Of a stretch of 64,000 nt of DNA, positions 20,204 through 28,234 are shown one piece after another. The notes beneath the pieces were generated by a model, which saw nothing but the letters and a program-made list of their open reading frames with translations, searched no databases and was not told where the DNA came from. Position 1 is the first letter of the stretch, and each line of letters begins with the position of its first letter. The stretch lies in assembly GCF_000423125.1 (NCBI RefSeq), contig NZ_AUHJ01000011.1, positions 1 through 64,000 on the forward strand. The letters run 5' to 3'. Both the position numbers and the translations under genes were made by a program. Source of the DNA: Haliea salexigens DSM 19537 (GTDB lineage Bacteria > Pseudomonadota > Gammaproteobacteria > Pseudomonadales > Halieaceae).

Positions 20204-20210
20204 GCGCTGC

Positions 20211-21494
20211 TCAGCCCAGCCGGTCACGTAAACTGTAGAAAAGCATGCCAGCCACCAGGCCGGGCCAGCGCAGCAGGGTGCCGCCGGGAAAACGCGGCGA
20301 GGGTACGCTGGCCATAACGTCAAAGCGCTCGGCGCTGCCGCTGATAACTTCTGCCAGCAGCTTGCCCGCCAGAGTAGCGGTGGGTACGCCGTGCCCGGAA
20401 TAGCCGTGGGCGTAAAAAACGCCCTGGGAAAGCCGACCGAAATCGGGCATGCGGTTGAGCGTTATAGCGAGTGTGCCGCCCCAGCCGTAGTCGATGCGCG
20501 TTTGCGCCAGTTCCGGATAGATGCGCAGCATGTACTTGCGTACAAAGCCCTTGATGTCCGCCGGGAAGCGCCGGCTGTAGGATTCGCCGCCGCCGAAGAG
20601 CAGGCGACGGTCGGCGGACAGCTTCCAGTAATTCACCACAAACAACGTATCCGACATGGAGCAGTCATCGCGGATCAGGCGTGCCGCCAGCGCGTCCGAC
20701 AGCGGCTCGGTCGCCAGCATGTAGTTGTTGATGGGCATGATGCGGCCGGCCGCACGCGGCTCCAGGCGCTCCAGATAGCCGTTGCAAGCCAGCACCAGGT
20801 AATCGCAGCTTACGCTGCCTGCCGCGGTGGATACCTGCACTTTGCCGTTTTCCCGGTAGTGCGTCACGCGGCTCCCTTCGTGCAGGGTGGCGCCCGCGTC
20901 GGCGGCGGCGCGGGCCAGCCCCAGTGCATAGTTGAGCGGGTGCAGATGGCGTGCGCCGCTATCCAGCGTTGCGCCATGGAAACCCTGCCCGGAGGTCATG
21001 CCTGCCAGCTCATCGGCTTCCACGTAGCGGAGGTCGTCGTAGTGGTAGACCCGGCTCAGGTGGTCGACCTCGGCGGCGAGTTCAGCGGCATCGCCGGGCT
21101 TGGAGGCGACATGCAGATTGCCGCTGCGCAGGTCGCAATCGATACTGTGCTCGGCGACCAGGTCACATACGGTCTCCACCGCTTCCAGCCCCAGCTGCCA
21201 CAGCGCCTGTGCCTGCGCCTGGCCTACCCACTTTTCCAGTTGTGCCTGCCCGGCGCGCTGGCCGGTGCCCACATGTCCGCCGTTGCGTCCCGATGCCCCC
21301 CACGCCACTCGGTTGGCTTCCAGCAGAATAACGCTGTAGCCGCGCTGGCGCAGATGAAGGGCAGCCGACAGGCCTGTGTAGCCGCCGCCCACAATACACA
21401 CGTCCGCCGCGGCCCCGCCACGCAACGGTGGAAAGGACAGGCTCAGGTTGGCCGTGGCGGCGTACCAGGAGTCGATGTGGGCTTGGGATTGCAT
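20211..21494 (-). CDS. puuB: FAD-dependent amine oxidase, gamma-glutamylputrescine oxidase (PuuB/OrdL) type
   Basis: This 427-residue DAO-family flavoenzyme has the dinucleotide-binding VCIVGGGYTGLSAALHL near residue 32 and GRNGGHVGTGQR, which is typical of PuuB/OrdL oxidases. The C-terminal GYSGHGVPTATLAGKLLAE closes the FAD site. PuuB oxidises gamma-glutamylputrescine to the aldehyde with release of ammonia and peroxide. A puuA-like ligase gene is divergent on the other side of a 112-bp gap, which strongly supports a polyamine route. The aldehyde dehydrogenase and hydrolase of the Puu pathway are not in the window. The substrate could be another gamma-glutamyl amine. Confidence 0.85.
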   Translation of the reverse strand: MQSQAHIDSWYAATANLSLSFPPLRGGAAADVCIVGGGYTGLSAALHLRQRGYSVILLEANRVAWGASGRNGGHVGTGQRAGQAQLEKWVGQAQAQALWQLGLEAVETVCDLVAEHSIDCDLRSGNLHVASKPGDAAELAAEVDHLSRVYHYDDLRYVEADELAGMTSGQGFHGATLDSGARHLHPLNYALGLARAAADAGATLHEGSRVTHYRENGKVQVSTAAGSVSCDYLVLACNGYLERLEPRAAGRIMPINNYMLATEPLSDALAARLIRDDCSMSDTLFVVNYWKLSADRRLLFGGGESYSRRFPADIKGFVRKYMLRIYPELAQTRIDYGWGGTLAITLNRMPDFGRLSQGVFYAHGYSGHGVPTATLAGKLLAEVISGSAERFDVMASVPSPRFPGGTLLRWPGLVAGMLFYSLRDRLG

Positions 21495-21519
21495 GGGGTG
21501 ATTATACGGAATGTTGCGC

Positions 21520-21535
21520 CAAAAGCCGCATTTTG
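21520..21535. promoter_or_regulatory. Short inverted repeat between divergent puuB-like and puuA-like genes
   Basis: CAAAA-N6-TTTTG forms a small dyad in the 112-bp region that must hold the promoters of both divergent genes. It may be an operator for a polyamine-responsive repressor, but no regulator gene is adjacent and the match is short. Confidence 0.25.
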
Positions 21536-21606
21536 CCGACGGTCAGGCCCTTGCGGCGCCGCAGGCAGTGCTGCAAACTCAAGCGCTTGCCCACTTTGGA
21601 ATGTGT

Positions 21607-22956
21607 ATGAGCACCGACACCCAGGCCATTCACGAATGGCTCAAGCAGCACAAGATTTCGGAAGTCGAGTGCCTGGTCCCCGACATGACCGGCAATGCGC
21701 GTGGCAAGTTCATTCCCGCGCACCAATTCCTGAGTATGGGCAACCCCAAGTTGCCGGAAAGCATCATGATCCAGACTGTCACCGGGGAGTACTCCGATGA
21801 CCACTGGGATTTCGTCGAGCCCACCGATGCGGACATGATTCTCAAGCCAGACCCGGCAACGCTGCGGGTGGTACCCTGGGCGCGTGAACCCACCGCACAG
21901 ATTATCCACGACTGTTACAAACGCTCGGGCGAGCGCCACCCCCTGTCCACGCGCAATGTACTGCGCCACATCCTCGACCTGTATGCCGCTGAGGGGTTGC
22001 AGCCGGTGGTGGCGCCCGAGGTGGAATTTTACCTGGTGGCCAAGAATACCGACCCGGACTACGAGTTGATGCCGCCCAAGGGGCGTTCAGGCCGTCGCGA
22101 GTCGGCGCGTTTGTCCTACAGCATCGATGCGGTGACCGAGTTTGAGGACTTCGTCGAGGACATGTACGACTACGCCGACGAACAGAAACTGCAGGTGGAC
22201 ACGCTGATCCATGAGAATGGCGCGGCGCAGATGGAAATCAACTTCCTGCATGGCGACGCCATGTCCCTCGCCGACCAGGTGTTTGTGTTCAAGCGCACGG
22301 TGCGTGAAACCGCGCACAAGCACGGTATGTACGCGACCTTCATGGCCAAGCCCATGCAGAGCGAACCGGGCAGTGCCATGCACATTCACCAGAGCGTGGT
22401 GCGTGCCGGCAGCGGCGAGAATATTTTTGTCGACAGCGACGGCAAGCACACGCCGGCGTTCCTGTCCTATATCGCCGGTCTGCAGCGCTACACGCCGGAA
22501 CTGATCAGCCTGTACGCCCCCAACGTGAACTCCTATCGCCGTCTGGCGCCGGAAATTGCCGCCCCGATCAACCTGAACTGGGGCATGGACAACCGCACCA
22601 CCGCCTTTCGAGTGCCCTGGGGGCCGCCCGAGGCGACACGGGTGGAGAACCGTTTCCCGGGTGCCGATGCCAACCCCTACCTCGCCATTGCCGCCACCCT
22701 GGCCAGCGGCTACCTGGGGATGAAGCAGGGGCTGAGCCCCACCGAACCGCACCAGGGCACGGCAAACGAAGACGATGTGGCGGTAGCTCGTACGCTCGAG
22801 GAAGGCCTGCGCAACCTGCACAACACGGCAGAATTGCAGGACATGTTTGGCGATCTTTTCCTGCGGGCCTATGCCGCGGTGAAGCTGGACGAGTTCGAGG
22901 AGTTTAACCGGGTGATCAGTTCCTGGGAGCGCGAGCACCTGCTGTTGCAGGTGTAG
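21607..22956 (+). CDS. puuA: Glutamine synthetase family protein, gamma-glutamylputrescine synthetase (PuuA) type
   Basis: This 449-residue member of the glutamine synthetase family is expected to ligate glutamate to an amine such as putrescine, using ATP. I chose the ATG at 21607 (MSTDTQAIHEWLK); the ATG at 21601 is nearly equivalent and the frame continues upstream without homology. Family features include APEVEFYL, NGAAQMEINFLHG, KPMQSEPGSAMHIHQS, NSYRRLAPE and RVENRFPGADANPYLA. It lacks the adenylylation Tyr context of true GlnA. The divergent PuuB-like oxidase supports polyamine use. Confidence 0.88.
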   Translation: MSTDTQAIHEWLKQHKISEVECLVPDMTGNARGKFIPAHQFLSMGNPKLPESIMIQTVTGEYSDDHWDFVEPTDADMILKPDPATLRVVPWAREPTAQIIHDCYKRSGERHPLSTRNVLRHILDLYAAEGLQPVVAPEVEFYLVAKNTDPDYELMPPKGRSGRRESARLSYSIDAVTEFEDFVEDMYDYADEQKLQVDTLIHENGAAQMEINFLHGDAMSLADQVFVFKRTVRETAHKHGMYATFMAKPMQSEPGSAMHIHQSVVRAGSGENIFVDSDGKHTPAFLSYIAGLQRYTPELISLYAPNVNSYRRLAPEIAAPINLNWGMDNRTTAFRVPWGPPEATRVENRFPGADANPYLAIAATLASGYLGMKQGLSPTEPHQGTANEDDVAVARTLEEGLRNLHNTAELQDMFGDLFLRAYAAVKLDEFEEFNRVISSWEREHLLLQV

Positions 22957-22972
22957 CTCCAGCCCTGCCGGC

Positions 22973-23179
22973 CTAAAGCTCCTCGTCGAGCCCGATGTGC
23001 TCGATGCGGGGGTAGGGGCGCCAGGTGAAGACCTGCTGGTGGTCACAGATCATGCAGCGGTGGTCGATGTTTCCGCTTTTCGGGTCCATGTCGCCGCAGG
23101 CCGTCATCATGCCCTTGCCGCAGGCATCGCACACGTAATTGACTTCCACTGGCCGGACTTCGCGTTTCAATTCTGGCAT
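22973..23179 (-). CDS. Small zinc-ribbon protein
   Basis: This 68-residue protein has two Cys pairs, YVCDACGKG and HRCMICDHQQ, spaced as in a zinc ribbon. The remainder is charged with a C-terminal acidic end (HIGLDEEL). A GGGGAG site lies upstream of the ATG. It sits 29 bases downstream of the radical SAM gene on the same strand, so the two are probably co-transcribed. I do not recognise a named family. The fold suggests a metal-binding adaptor. Confidence 0.65.
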   Translation of the reverse strand: MPELKREVRPVEVNYVCDACGKGMMTACGDMDPKSGNIDHRCMICDHQQVFTWRPYPRIEHIGLDEEL

Positions 23180-23208
23180 GACCCAGCAACTCCCCTGTGA
23201 ATACCCGC

Positions 23209-25086
23209 CTATGCTAGCGCGACTGCCAGTGTAGCTGAAGTGCTATCTTCACGGGCCAGCACAACCCCGCGCAACCAGCTGCCACCGTCGGCATCGCGCA
23301 GGATGTCACCCACGCCGCCCGGGTGCCGGATGCGCAGGGTGCAGGGCTCCTGTGCCAGGCCCTCCTGGGGCAGGCTCATGGCCGAGAGCGCCTGTTGCAC
23401 CTGGTCGGCTGCGAAGTCGAAGTGCTCGAGCGTGTCCTGCTCTGGCCCCACCCGCGGGCACAGGGCGCGGTCCAGCGCCAGCACCTGCAATACGGGCTGC
23501 GGGTTCTGTCCGTGCGCGCGGCAATGCGCCGCGATCACCTGGATGAGCGTGCTGTAGAGCAGCTCGGGAGAGGCGAGCGCAGCCAGATAAATGGCGTTGC
23601 GCTGTTCATACACCGCCATGCGGTCACCCGGGTCCAGCTCACACAAAACGTTCTGCACTACTGTGATGATGGCGCGCAGGCATTCGCGCAGCAGTGGTGA
23701 CACCGGCACGGCACCAGTAAGCGCCAGCAGCCGCGTGGTCAGTGGCATGATATAGCCGTGTACCAGCAGGATGTGGGCACTGATGAGGAAATAGCCCTCC
23801 TCGCCCTCATCGCGTGAAAAGCTGTGACAGCCCACCACGTATTCCCCCTTCGCCTTGCCATAACCGGCGACGGGAATGGCTTCGATGCGATACTCCTCGC
23901 GCCGCGCATAGAATTCGGTGCCGGGGAGCAAGGTGTAGCCGAAAATGTTGATGTTGGGGAAGGTGGCCAGCAGCGTATCCAGGTTGCGCTCGAAATCCGC
24001 CAGGTTGTCACCCGGCAGACCCCAGATGAGTTCGGCAGCGATCGGCACGCCCTGTTCGGACATTTGCCGCGCAATCGGCTGGTACTCATTGGCGCTCATA
24101 TTCTGCCGGTTGCTGAGCCGCAGCGCCTCGGGCGTGAGTGTCTGCAGGGCGAGCTGATAGTGGGGCAGCAACTGGTTGCGGTGCAGCAGCAGGGCAATTT
24201 CCTGCACCTGTCGGCTGTGCTTCTTCGACCAGGATGTGGCGAAGCTGCGCGGCAGCCCTGTTCGATCCTTCAGTTCCACGATCATCTGCGCCTTTGCCAA
24301 ATCCTGCTTGAGGGCGCCGAAATTGGAGTCCGCCAGCCAGATATTGGCGATGCCGGCGGCAACAATCTTCTCCCAGTCGCTGCGCACACGGTCCAGCGAC
24401 CACTGGTACATCTTGCTGCCGATGGCCCCGGTACCCCATTCGCAGAAGGCGCATTTGAAGGGGCAGCCGCGGCTGGTTTCGTAGGCGATAGCGTCATACC
24501 GCGGGCGGCCGTCCGGGTGGGTCAGTTCCAGCACATCAAGGGGTGAGGGGAAAACGTCTAGTTGCTGGCAGCGCTCACGGGGGGCCGTGCGCACCACCTC
24601 ACCATTCTGCAGGTAGGCCAACCCATTGATGCGCGGCCAGTCGGCCGGTGTTGCGCTGTCGAGGAACTCCTGCAATGTCACCTCGGCCTCTCCGAGAAAC
24701 ACAACATCCAGGGCCTCTTCGCCCACGTAGTCCTCTGCTTGCTGTACATGTGGGCCGCCGGCAATCAGGGTCAGCTCCGGTGCGAGCTGGCGCAGCTGGT
24801 GAGCCAGCGCCAGAAACTCGGCCGCATTCCAGGTATAGACGCTGAAGCCGAGCGTGGGCCGCAGGCCGGCAGCGGCAGCCGCACGCACCTGTGCCGGCCC
24901 CGTCGCGGACCAGTCGCCGAGCCAGCGCTCAATGTCATCGGCGTGCTGGAAGTGAACCAGGTCGATATGCGTTTCGGCACTGCGAGCGCCGTAGCGCCGG
25001 TAGTAAGATGACAGGCCCGCGGTGGTGGTGGGCGGGGCATTGAATTGCTCTGAGTCCATACTCAGCAGCCAGACGGGGCGCTGCAC
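23209..25086 (-). CDS. B12-binding-domain radical SAM protein
   Basis: This 625-residue protein has an N-terminal cobalamin-binding-like Rossmann domain (about residues 60-165, with LIAGGPHVQQ and FLGEAEVTLQEFL) and a radical SAM barrel (about 190-400) with the cluster motif CPFKCAFC. The canonical DxHxxG cobalamin ligand motif is not obvious, so B12 binding is unsure. The C-terminal 200 residues are helical. Relatives methylate or rearrange unactivated carbons or act as anaerobic-type cyclases. A downstream zinc-ribbon gene may be a partner. Translation may start at M1 or at MDSEQFNAP ten residues in. The substrate is unknown. Confidence 0.82.
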   Translation of the reverse strand: MQRPVWLLSMDSEQFNAPPTTTAGLSSYYRRYGARSAETHIDLVHFQHADDIERWLGDWSATGPAQVRAAAAAGLRPTLGFSVYTWNAAEFLALAHQLRQLAPELTLIAGGPHVQQAEDYVGEEALDVVFLGEAEVTLQEFLDSATPADWPRINGLAYLQNGEVVRTAPRERCQQLDVFPSPLDVLELTHPDGRPRYDAIAYETSRGCPFKCAFCEWGTGAIGSKMYQWSLDRVRSDWEKIVAAGIANIWLADSNFGALKQDLAKAQMIVELKDRTGLPRSFATSWSKKHSRQVQEIALLLHRNQLLPHYQLALQTLTPEALRLSNRQNMSANEYQPIARQMSEQGVPIAAELIWGLPGDNLADFERNLDTLLATFPNINIFGYTLLPGTEFYARREEYRIEAIPVAGYGKAKGEYVVGCHSFSRDEGEEGYFLISAHILLVHGYIMPLTTRLLALTGAVPVSPLLRECLRAIITVVQNVLCELDPGDRMAVYEQRNAIYLAALASPELLYSTLIQVIAAHCRAHGQNPQPVLQVLALDRALCPRVGPEQDTLEHFDFAADQVQQALSAMSLPQEGLAQEPCTLRIRHPGGVGDILRDADGGSWLRGVVLAREDSTSATLAVALA

Positions 25087-25199
25087 GCGACGTGCTCCAA
25101 CAAGAGTGACGTTGCAATGTAGCGAATTGCGGGAGCAATGCCCAGAATTTCGGCTACCGGGAGACGCGGTGGGCGCAGATAGGCGCCCACCGGTGAGTG

Positions 25200-25421
25200 C
25201 TAGAAGTCGCCCAGTTCCAGGTCGTAGTAGCCCAGTTCTTCGCGCAGCCGACGCTGTTCAATCCGCTGTTCCGCGCGCCGACGCTTCTCCGCGAGGCGCT
25301 GTTTCTCGGTGGATACCGGGATAGCATCGTCGAAGTCGTCGTCGCTCATGTCCAGCAGCGCGGGTTCGAATATGTCGTCCAGGCTGTCGGAGTTTGCCTG
25401 TTCCTGCGTGCGTTCAGTCAT
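25200..25421 (-). CDS. PA3496-family small protein (putative envelope integrity protein)
   Basis: This 73-residue acidic-then-basic protein has an Asp-rich N-terminal half (DSLDDIFEP, DMSDDDFDDAIP) and a basic helical C-terminal half (EKRRRAEQRIEQRRLREELGYYDLE). This layout fits the PA3496 family of small gammaproteobacterial proteins, whose role is poorly known. The ribosome site is an extended AGGAGGTGA match. That site sits in the loop of a small hairpin (25422-25441), so translation may be controlled. Confidence 0.78.
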   Translation of the reverse strand: MTERTQEQANSDSLDDIFEPALLDMSDDDFDDAIPVSTEKQRLAEKRRRAEQRIEQRRLREELGYYDLELGDF

Positions 25422-25441
25422 AAATCACCTCCTGATGATTT
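25422..25441 (-). promoter_or_regulatory. Hairpin presenting the Shine-Dalgarno of the PA3496-like gene
   Basis: On the transcript, AAATCA and TGATTT pair as a 6-bp stem around an 8-base loop containing AGGAGG, ending one base before the ATG. The stem is AT-rich and weak, as in a thermosensing or protein-controlled leader. The GGA in the loop recalls RsmA/CsrA sites, but the consensus match is incomplete. Confidence 0.4.
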
Positions 25442-25763
25442 ACAGCCTCGATTTCGGCGCAATATCACTCAGCGTTTTCGGCGAGTAAATCAAAATTTTG
25501 TGGCATTTATAACAAAATTCCGGCGCCTGCCAGGCCCCCGGAGGAGGTTTCGGGTAAGTGTGGTGGCCCGTGCCCTTCCCGGGCTTTCCCTGTACGCGAG
25601 GCTACGTCCCTGTAGTCTGTCTTCCCTGACCGATAGTTAACGGGCCACCATGCGCAGCACACTGCAAAGCGCATGCCACCGCGCCAGCGCCGGTGCATAC
25701 AGGCAAGGGGGGCCGTAGCGGGCTGTCCGTTGTGTGCCTGGACGTGTTCGAGGGCGTCCGTGG
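25442..25763. other. Gene-free stretch between aroK-like and PA3496-like genes
   Basis: I find no credible gene here on either strand; the open frames are extensions or shadows of the shikimate kinase gene. The part next to the PA3496-like gene (25442-25510) is AT-rich and may hold its promoter. The middle contains a 90-bp symmetric element listed separately. The rest is unremarkable. Confidence 0.6.
25561..25650. repeat. Symmetric 90-bp element with outer 11-bp stem and two inner hairpins
   Basis: TGGTGGCCCGT (25561-25571) and ACGGGCCACCA (25640-25650) are a perfect inverted repeat enclosing two further hairpins: GCCC/GGGC at 25572-25584, and a 7-bp stem at 25599-25605 with 25612-25618 around a 6-base loop. 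The plan resembles a three-way-junction RNA or a small palindromic mobile repeat. No coding frame, T tract or clear target duplication was seen. Confidence 0.45.
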
Positions 25764-26291
25764 TCAGCGCGCCGACGGGGCCGCTGTCAGAAGCTGCAGG
25801 ATCTGCTGCGCTGTGGCTTGCGGGTCGCCATCTTCGGCTGTAACGGTGTGGCTGGCATAGCGTTCGTAGAGAGGCGTGCGCTCCCGGAACACATCGGCGA
25901 AGCTGTGCGCGCTGTCGCTGGCGATGCCTCGCGGCGGTGCGGCCGCTATGCGCTGGCACAGAGTTGCGAGCTCGACCTGCAGGTACACCACCGGCCCCGC
26001 TGCGCGCAGGCGCTGCATGATGGCGGGGCTGTAGGCCACACTGCCGCCGGTGGCAATGACGCTGTGCGCCAGGGGTACGGTGAGGAGCACGTCCTCTTCC
26101 ATTGCCCTCAGTGCGAGATATCCGTGCGCGTCGACGATCTCCTGCAGGGTGGCGTTGGCGTGCCGTTGAATGGCCAGGTCGGTGTCATTGAAGTCCAGCC
26201 CGGCCAGTTTGGCCAGCAGTACGCCTACGGTGCTCTTGCCGGCACCCGGCATGCCGATAAGGCTGATGGTTTGTGGTAGCGAGTCCTGCAC
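25764..26291 (-). CDS. aroK: Shikimate kinase
   Basis: This 175-residue P-loop kinase phosphorylates shikimate at the 3-hydroxyl in aromatic amino acid biosynthesis. I chose the GTG at 26291 because an AGGAT site precedes it and the length is then standard; the longer frame adds 26 poorly conserved residues. Walker A is GMPGAGKST, the shikimate-binding Asp is in NDTDLAIQ, and the GG motif is in VIATGGSVAY. The LID region (about RERTPLYERYA) is present. The arginine contacts are less canonical than in E. coli AroK, so a related small-molecule kinase is a minor alternative. It stands apart from aroB. Confidence 0.8.
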   Translation of the reverse strand: MQDSLPQTISLIGMPGAGKSTVGVLLAKLAGLDFNDTDLAIQRHANATLQEIVDAHGYLALRAMEEDVLLTVPLAHSVIATGGSVAYSPAIMQRLRAAGPVVYLQVELATLCQRIAAAPPRGIASDSAHSFADVFRERTPLYERYASHTVTAEDGDPQATAQQILQLLTAAPSAR

Positions 26292-26476
26292 GGCGAATCC
26301 TGTTGCGCGTGTCGGACTATTATCCGCTGGCGCCGGGCCGCTGTGAAGTGTCACCCGCGTGGCGCGCACTCGCGTGGCGCGCGTTTGGGGGCGGCGGCAT
26401 CTGGCGCCGCTTTGTTGCGCGGCTGCGGGCCACTGGGTAGAGTGCTGGTTGGTTTCCTGGACGAATCACACAAGGC

Positions 26477-27592
26477 ATGCCGATGACATTGCAGCATACT
26501 CCGCTCGACGCACTGCACCGGGAACTGGGTGCCCGCATGGTGCCCTTCGCAGGCTACGACATGCCGGTGCAGTACCCGGATGGCATCATCCGCGAACACC
26601 AGCATACCCGCCGTGCAGCCGGGCTGTTTGACGTCTCGCACATGGGGCAGCTGGTGTTGCGCGGGGCGGGCAGCGCTGAATTGCTGGAAACGCTCGTTCC
26701 CGCCGATGTGGTCGGGCTGGGCGAGCATTGCCAGACCTACGCCCTGTTCACCAACGATGACGCCGGGGTGCGCGATGATCTGATCATTACCCGCTGGGGG
26801 CCGGACACCTTTTTCCTGGTGGTCAACGCCGCCTGCAAGGCGCAGGACATCGCCCATGTGCAGGCCCACCTTCGGGGCCAGACACTCGAGGTGCTTGAGC
26901 AGCAGGCCCTGCTCGCCCTGCAGGGGCCCGGCGCACGCGAGGTGCTTTGCCGGCTGTGCCCCGAACTCGCGTCGCTGACCTTCATGCACGGACAGCCCGC
27001 CGTGCTGGATGGCGTGGAGGTGTATATCACCTGTTCCGGGTATACCGGGGAGGACGGCTTCGAGATATCGTTGCCTGCCGCTGACGCCGAGGCCATCGCC
27101 CGCCGCCTGTTAGCCGAACCCGGGGTGGCACCGGTAGGGCTGGGCGCGCGCGATTCCCTGCGGCTTGAAGCCGGCCTCTGCCTGTACGGTCATGAGTTGA
27201 GCCCGACCATCGACCCGGTACAGGCCGGGCTGCTCTGGTCGGTGGGCAAGGCGCGCCGTCCCGGTGGCGCGCGCGCCGGTGGCTTTCCGGGTGCGCAGCG
27301 TGTATTCGAGCTGATTGAGAACAAGCCGCTGCTGCGGCGCGTGGGGTTGCAGGTAGAGGGCAAGCGGCCGGTACGCGAGGGCCAGGTGGTGCTCGATGAA
27401 CAAGGGCAGCAGGTGGGGGAGGTGTGCTCGGCGGGGTTTGGCGCCACGCTGGGCGGGCCTGTCGCCATGGCCTACGTGCAGCGCTCGCTGGGCGAGCCCG
27501 GCACCCGGCTGGCGGTCGATGTACGTGGCAAGGCGCTGCCGGTCACGGTGGTCACCATGCCCTTCGTGCCCCAGCGCTACTTTCGCGGCTGA
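26477..27592 (+). CDS. gcvT: Glycine cleavage system T protein (aminomethyltransferase)
   Basis: This 371-residue enzyme transfers the methylene group from the H-protein-bound intermediate to tetrahydrofolate, releasing ammonia. GcvT hallmarks are RAAGLFDVSHMGQL near residue 46, the folate-binding CSGYTGEDGFEI near 190, and LRLEAGLCLYGHEL. The C-terminal beta-barrel domain with GEVCSAGFGATLGGPVAMAYV is complete. The gcvH and gcvP genes are not adjacent and no glycine riboswitch is visible upstream. The following HNH gene is convergent with a six-base gap. Confidence 0.95.
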   Translation: MPMTLQHTPLDALHRELGARMVPFAGYDMPVQYPDGIIREHQHTRRAAGLFDVSHMGQLVLRGAGSAELLETLVPADVVGLGEHCQTYALFTNDDAGVRDDLIITRWGPDTFFLVVNAACKAQDIAHVQAHLRGQTLEVLEQQALLALQGPGAREVLCRLCPELASLTFMHGQPAVLDGVEVYITCSGYTGEDGFEISLPAADAEAIARRLLAEPGVAPVGLGARDSLRLEAGLCLYGHELSPTIDPVQAGLLWSVGKARRPGGARAGGFPGAQRVFELIENKPLLRRVGLQVEGKRPVREGQVVLDEQGQQVGEVCSAGFGATLGGPVAMAYVQRSLGEPGTRLAVDVRGKALPVTVVTMPFVPQRYFRG

Positions 27593-27598
27593 AGGCGC

Positions 27599-28150
27599 TC
27601 AGTGCGCCCAGTCGCGCGGCGCGCGAAACTGCTGTGACAGATAATCCATCTGGTCGGCCAGCACCCGGTCACGGCTGAGGAAATGCCACTCCCAGGTATT
27701 GGGTCGGAATGGCACGGCGAGCAGCGGCATGCCCGCCTCTTCCGGCGTGCGATTGTCCTTGGCCCAGTTACAGCGGCGGCAGGCCGCCACTACGTTCTCC
27801 CAGCGATCATCGCCGCCGCGGGATGTCGGCAGTACATGGTCCCGGGTCAGCTCTGCCCGCGAAAATTGCAGGCCGCAATACAGGCATCGGTGCTCATCGC
27901 GACGGAACAGTGTGCGGTTGCATAGCGGCAGGCTGAACCCGGGCCGCACCCGCCCCTGCAGTGCGATGATGGGCTGCAGGTGAATGGCTGAGCGCTGCCC
28001 GGTGAGCCTTTGAATGCCACCGAACATGGGCGGCAGCGGCTCGCCGATGCCATAGACAACATCGCCGCGCGCGTACGCAGACACCGCTTCCTGTGCGCTG
28101 AGCCAACCGCGTGGTTGGCCTGCGACGTCCAGTTTCAGGATGTTTTGCAT
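27599..28150 (-). CDS. HNH endonuclease family protein
   Basis: This 183-residue protein carries an HNH nuclease domain at about residues 85-140. Zinc ligands are CLYCG and CRRCN, and the catalytic segment is LTRDHVLPTSRGGDDRWENVVAACRRCN. The first 80 residues form an accessory domain without a motif I know. Proteins of this layout are widespread and chromosomal in proteobacteria, usually alone, with no proven role. No methyltransferase or phage gene is nearby, so a restriction role is unlikely. Confidence 0.87.
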   Translation of the reverse strand: MQNILKLDVAGQPRGWLSAQEAVSAYARGDVVYGIGEPLPPMFGGIQRLTGQRSAIHLQPIIALQGRVRPGFSLPLCNRTLFRRDEHRCLYCGLQFSRAELTRDHVLPTSRGGDDRWENVVAACRRCNWAKDNRTPEEAGMPLLAVPFRPNTWEWHFLSRDRVLADQMDYLSQQFRAPRDWAH

Positions 28151-28234
28151 GGGTCGCCACTCCGTGGGGTTCCCTAAAGCTACTCAAGATACGCGACATT
28201 TACAATCGCGCAGAATGCCGACAGTGGGAGCCGG

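Noticed and set aside
25561-25650. Integron attC site
   Set aside because: The outer arms lack the R' and R'' core sites (GTTRRRY/RYYYAAC) and no integrase is nearby.
25507-25959. 150-residue minus-strand frame over the gap before the PA3496-like gene
   Set aside because: Overlaps the shikimate kinase in another frame and has basic low-complexity content without a ribosome site.
26370-26476. Possible glycine riboswitch before gcvT
   Set aside because: The conserved glycine aptamer core was not seen. The region only holds a short GC-rich direct repeat (26356-26367 and 26371-26382).
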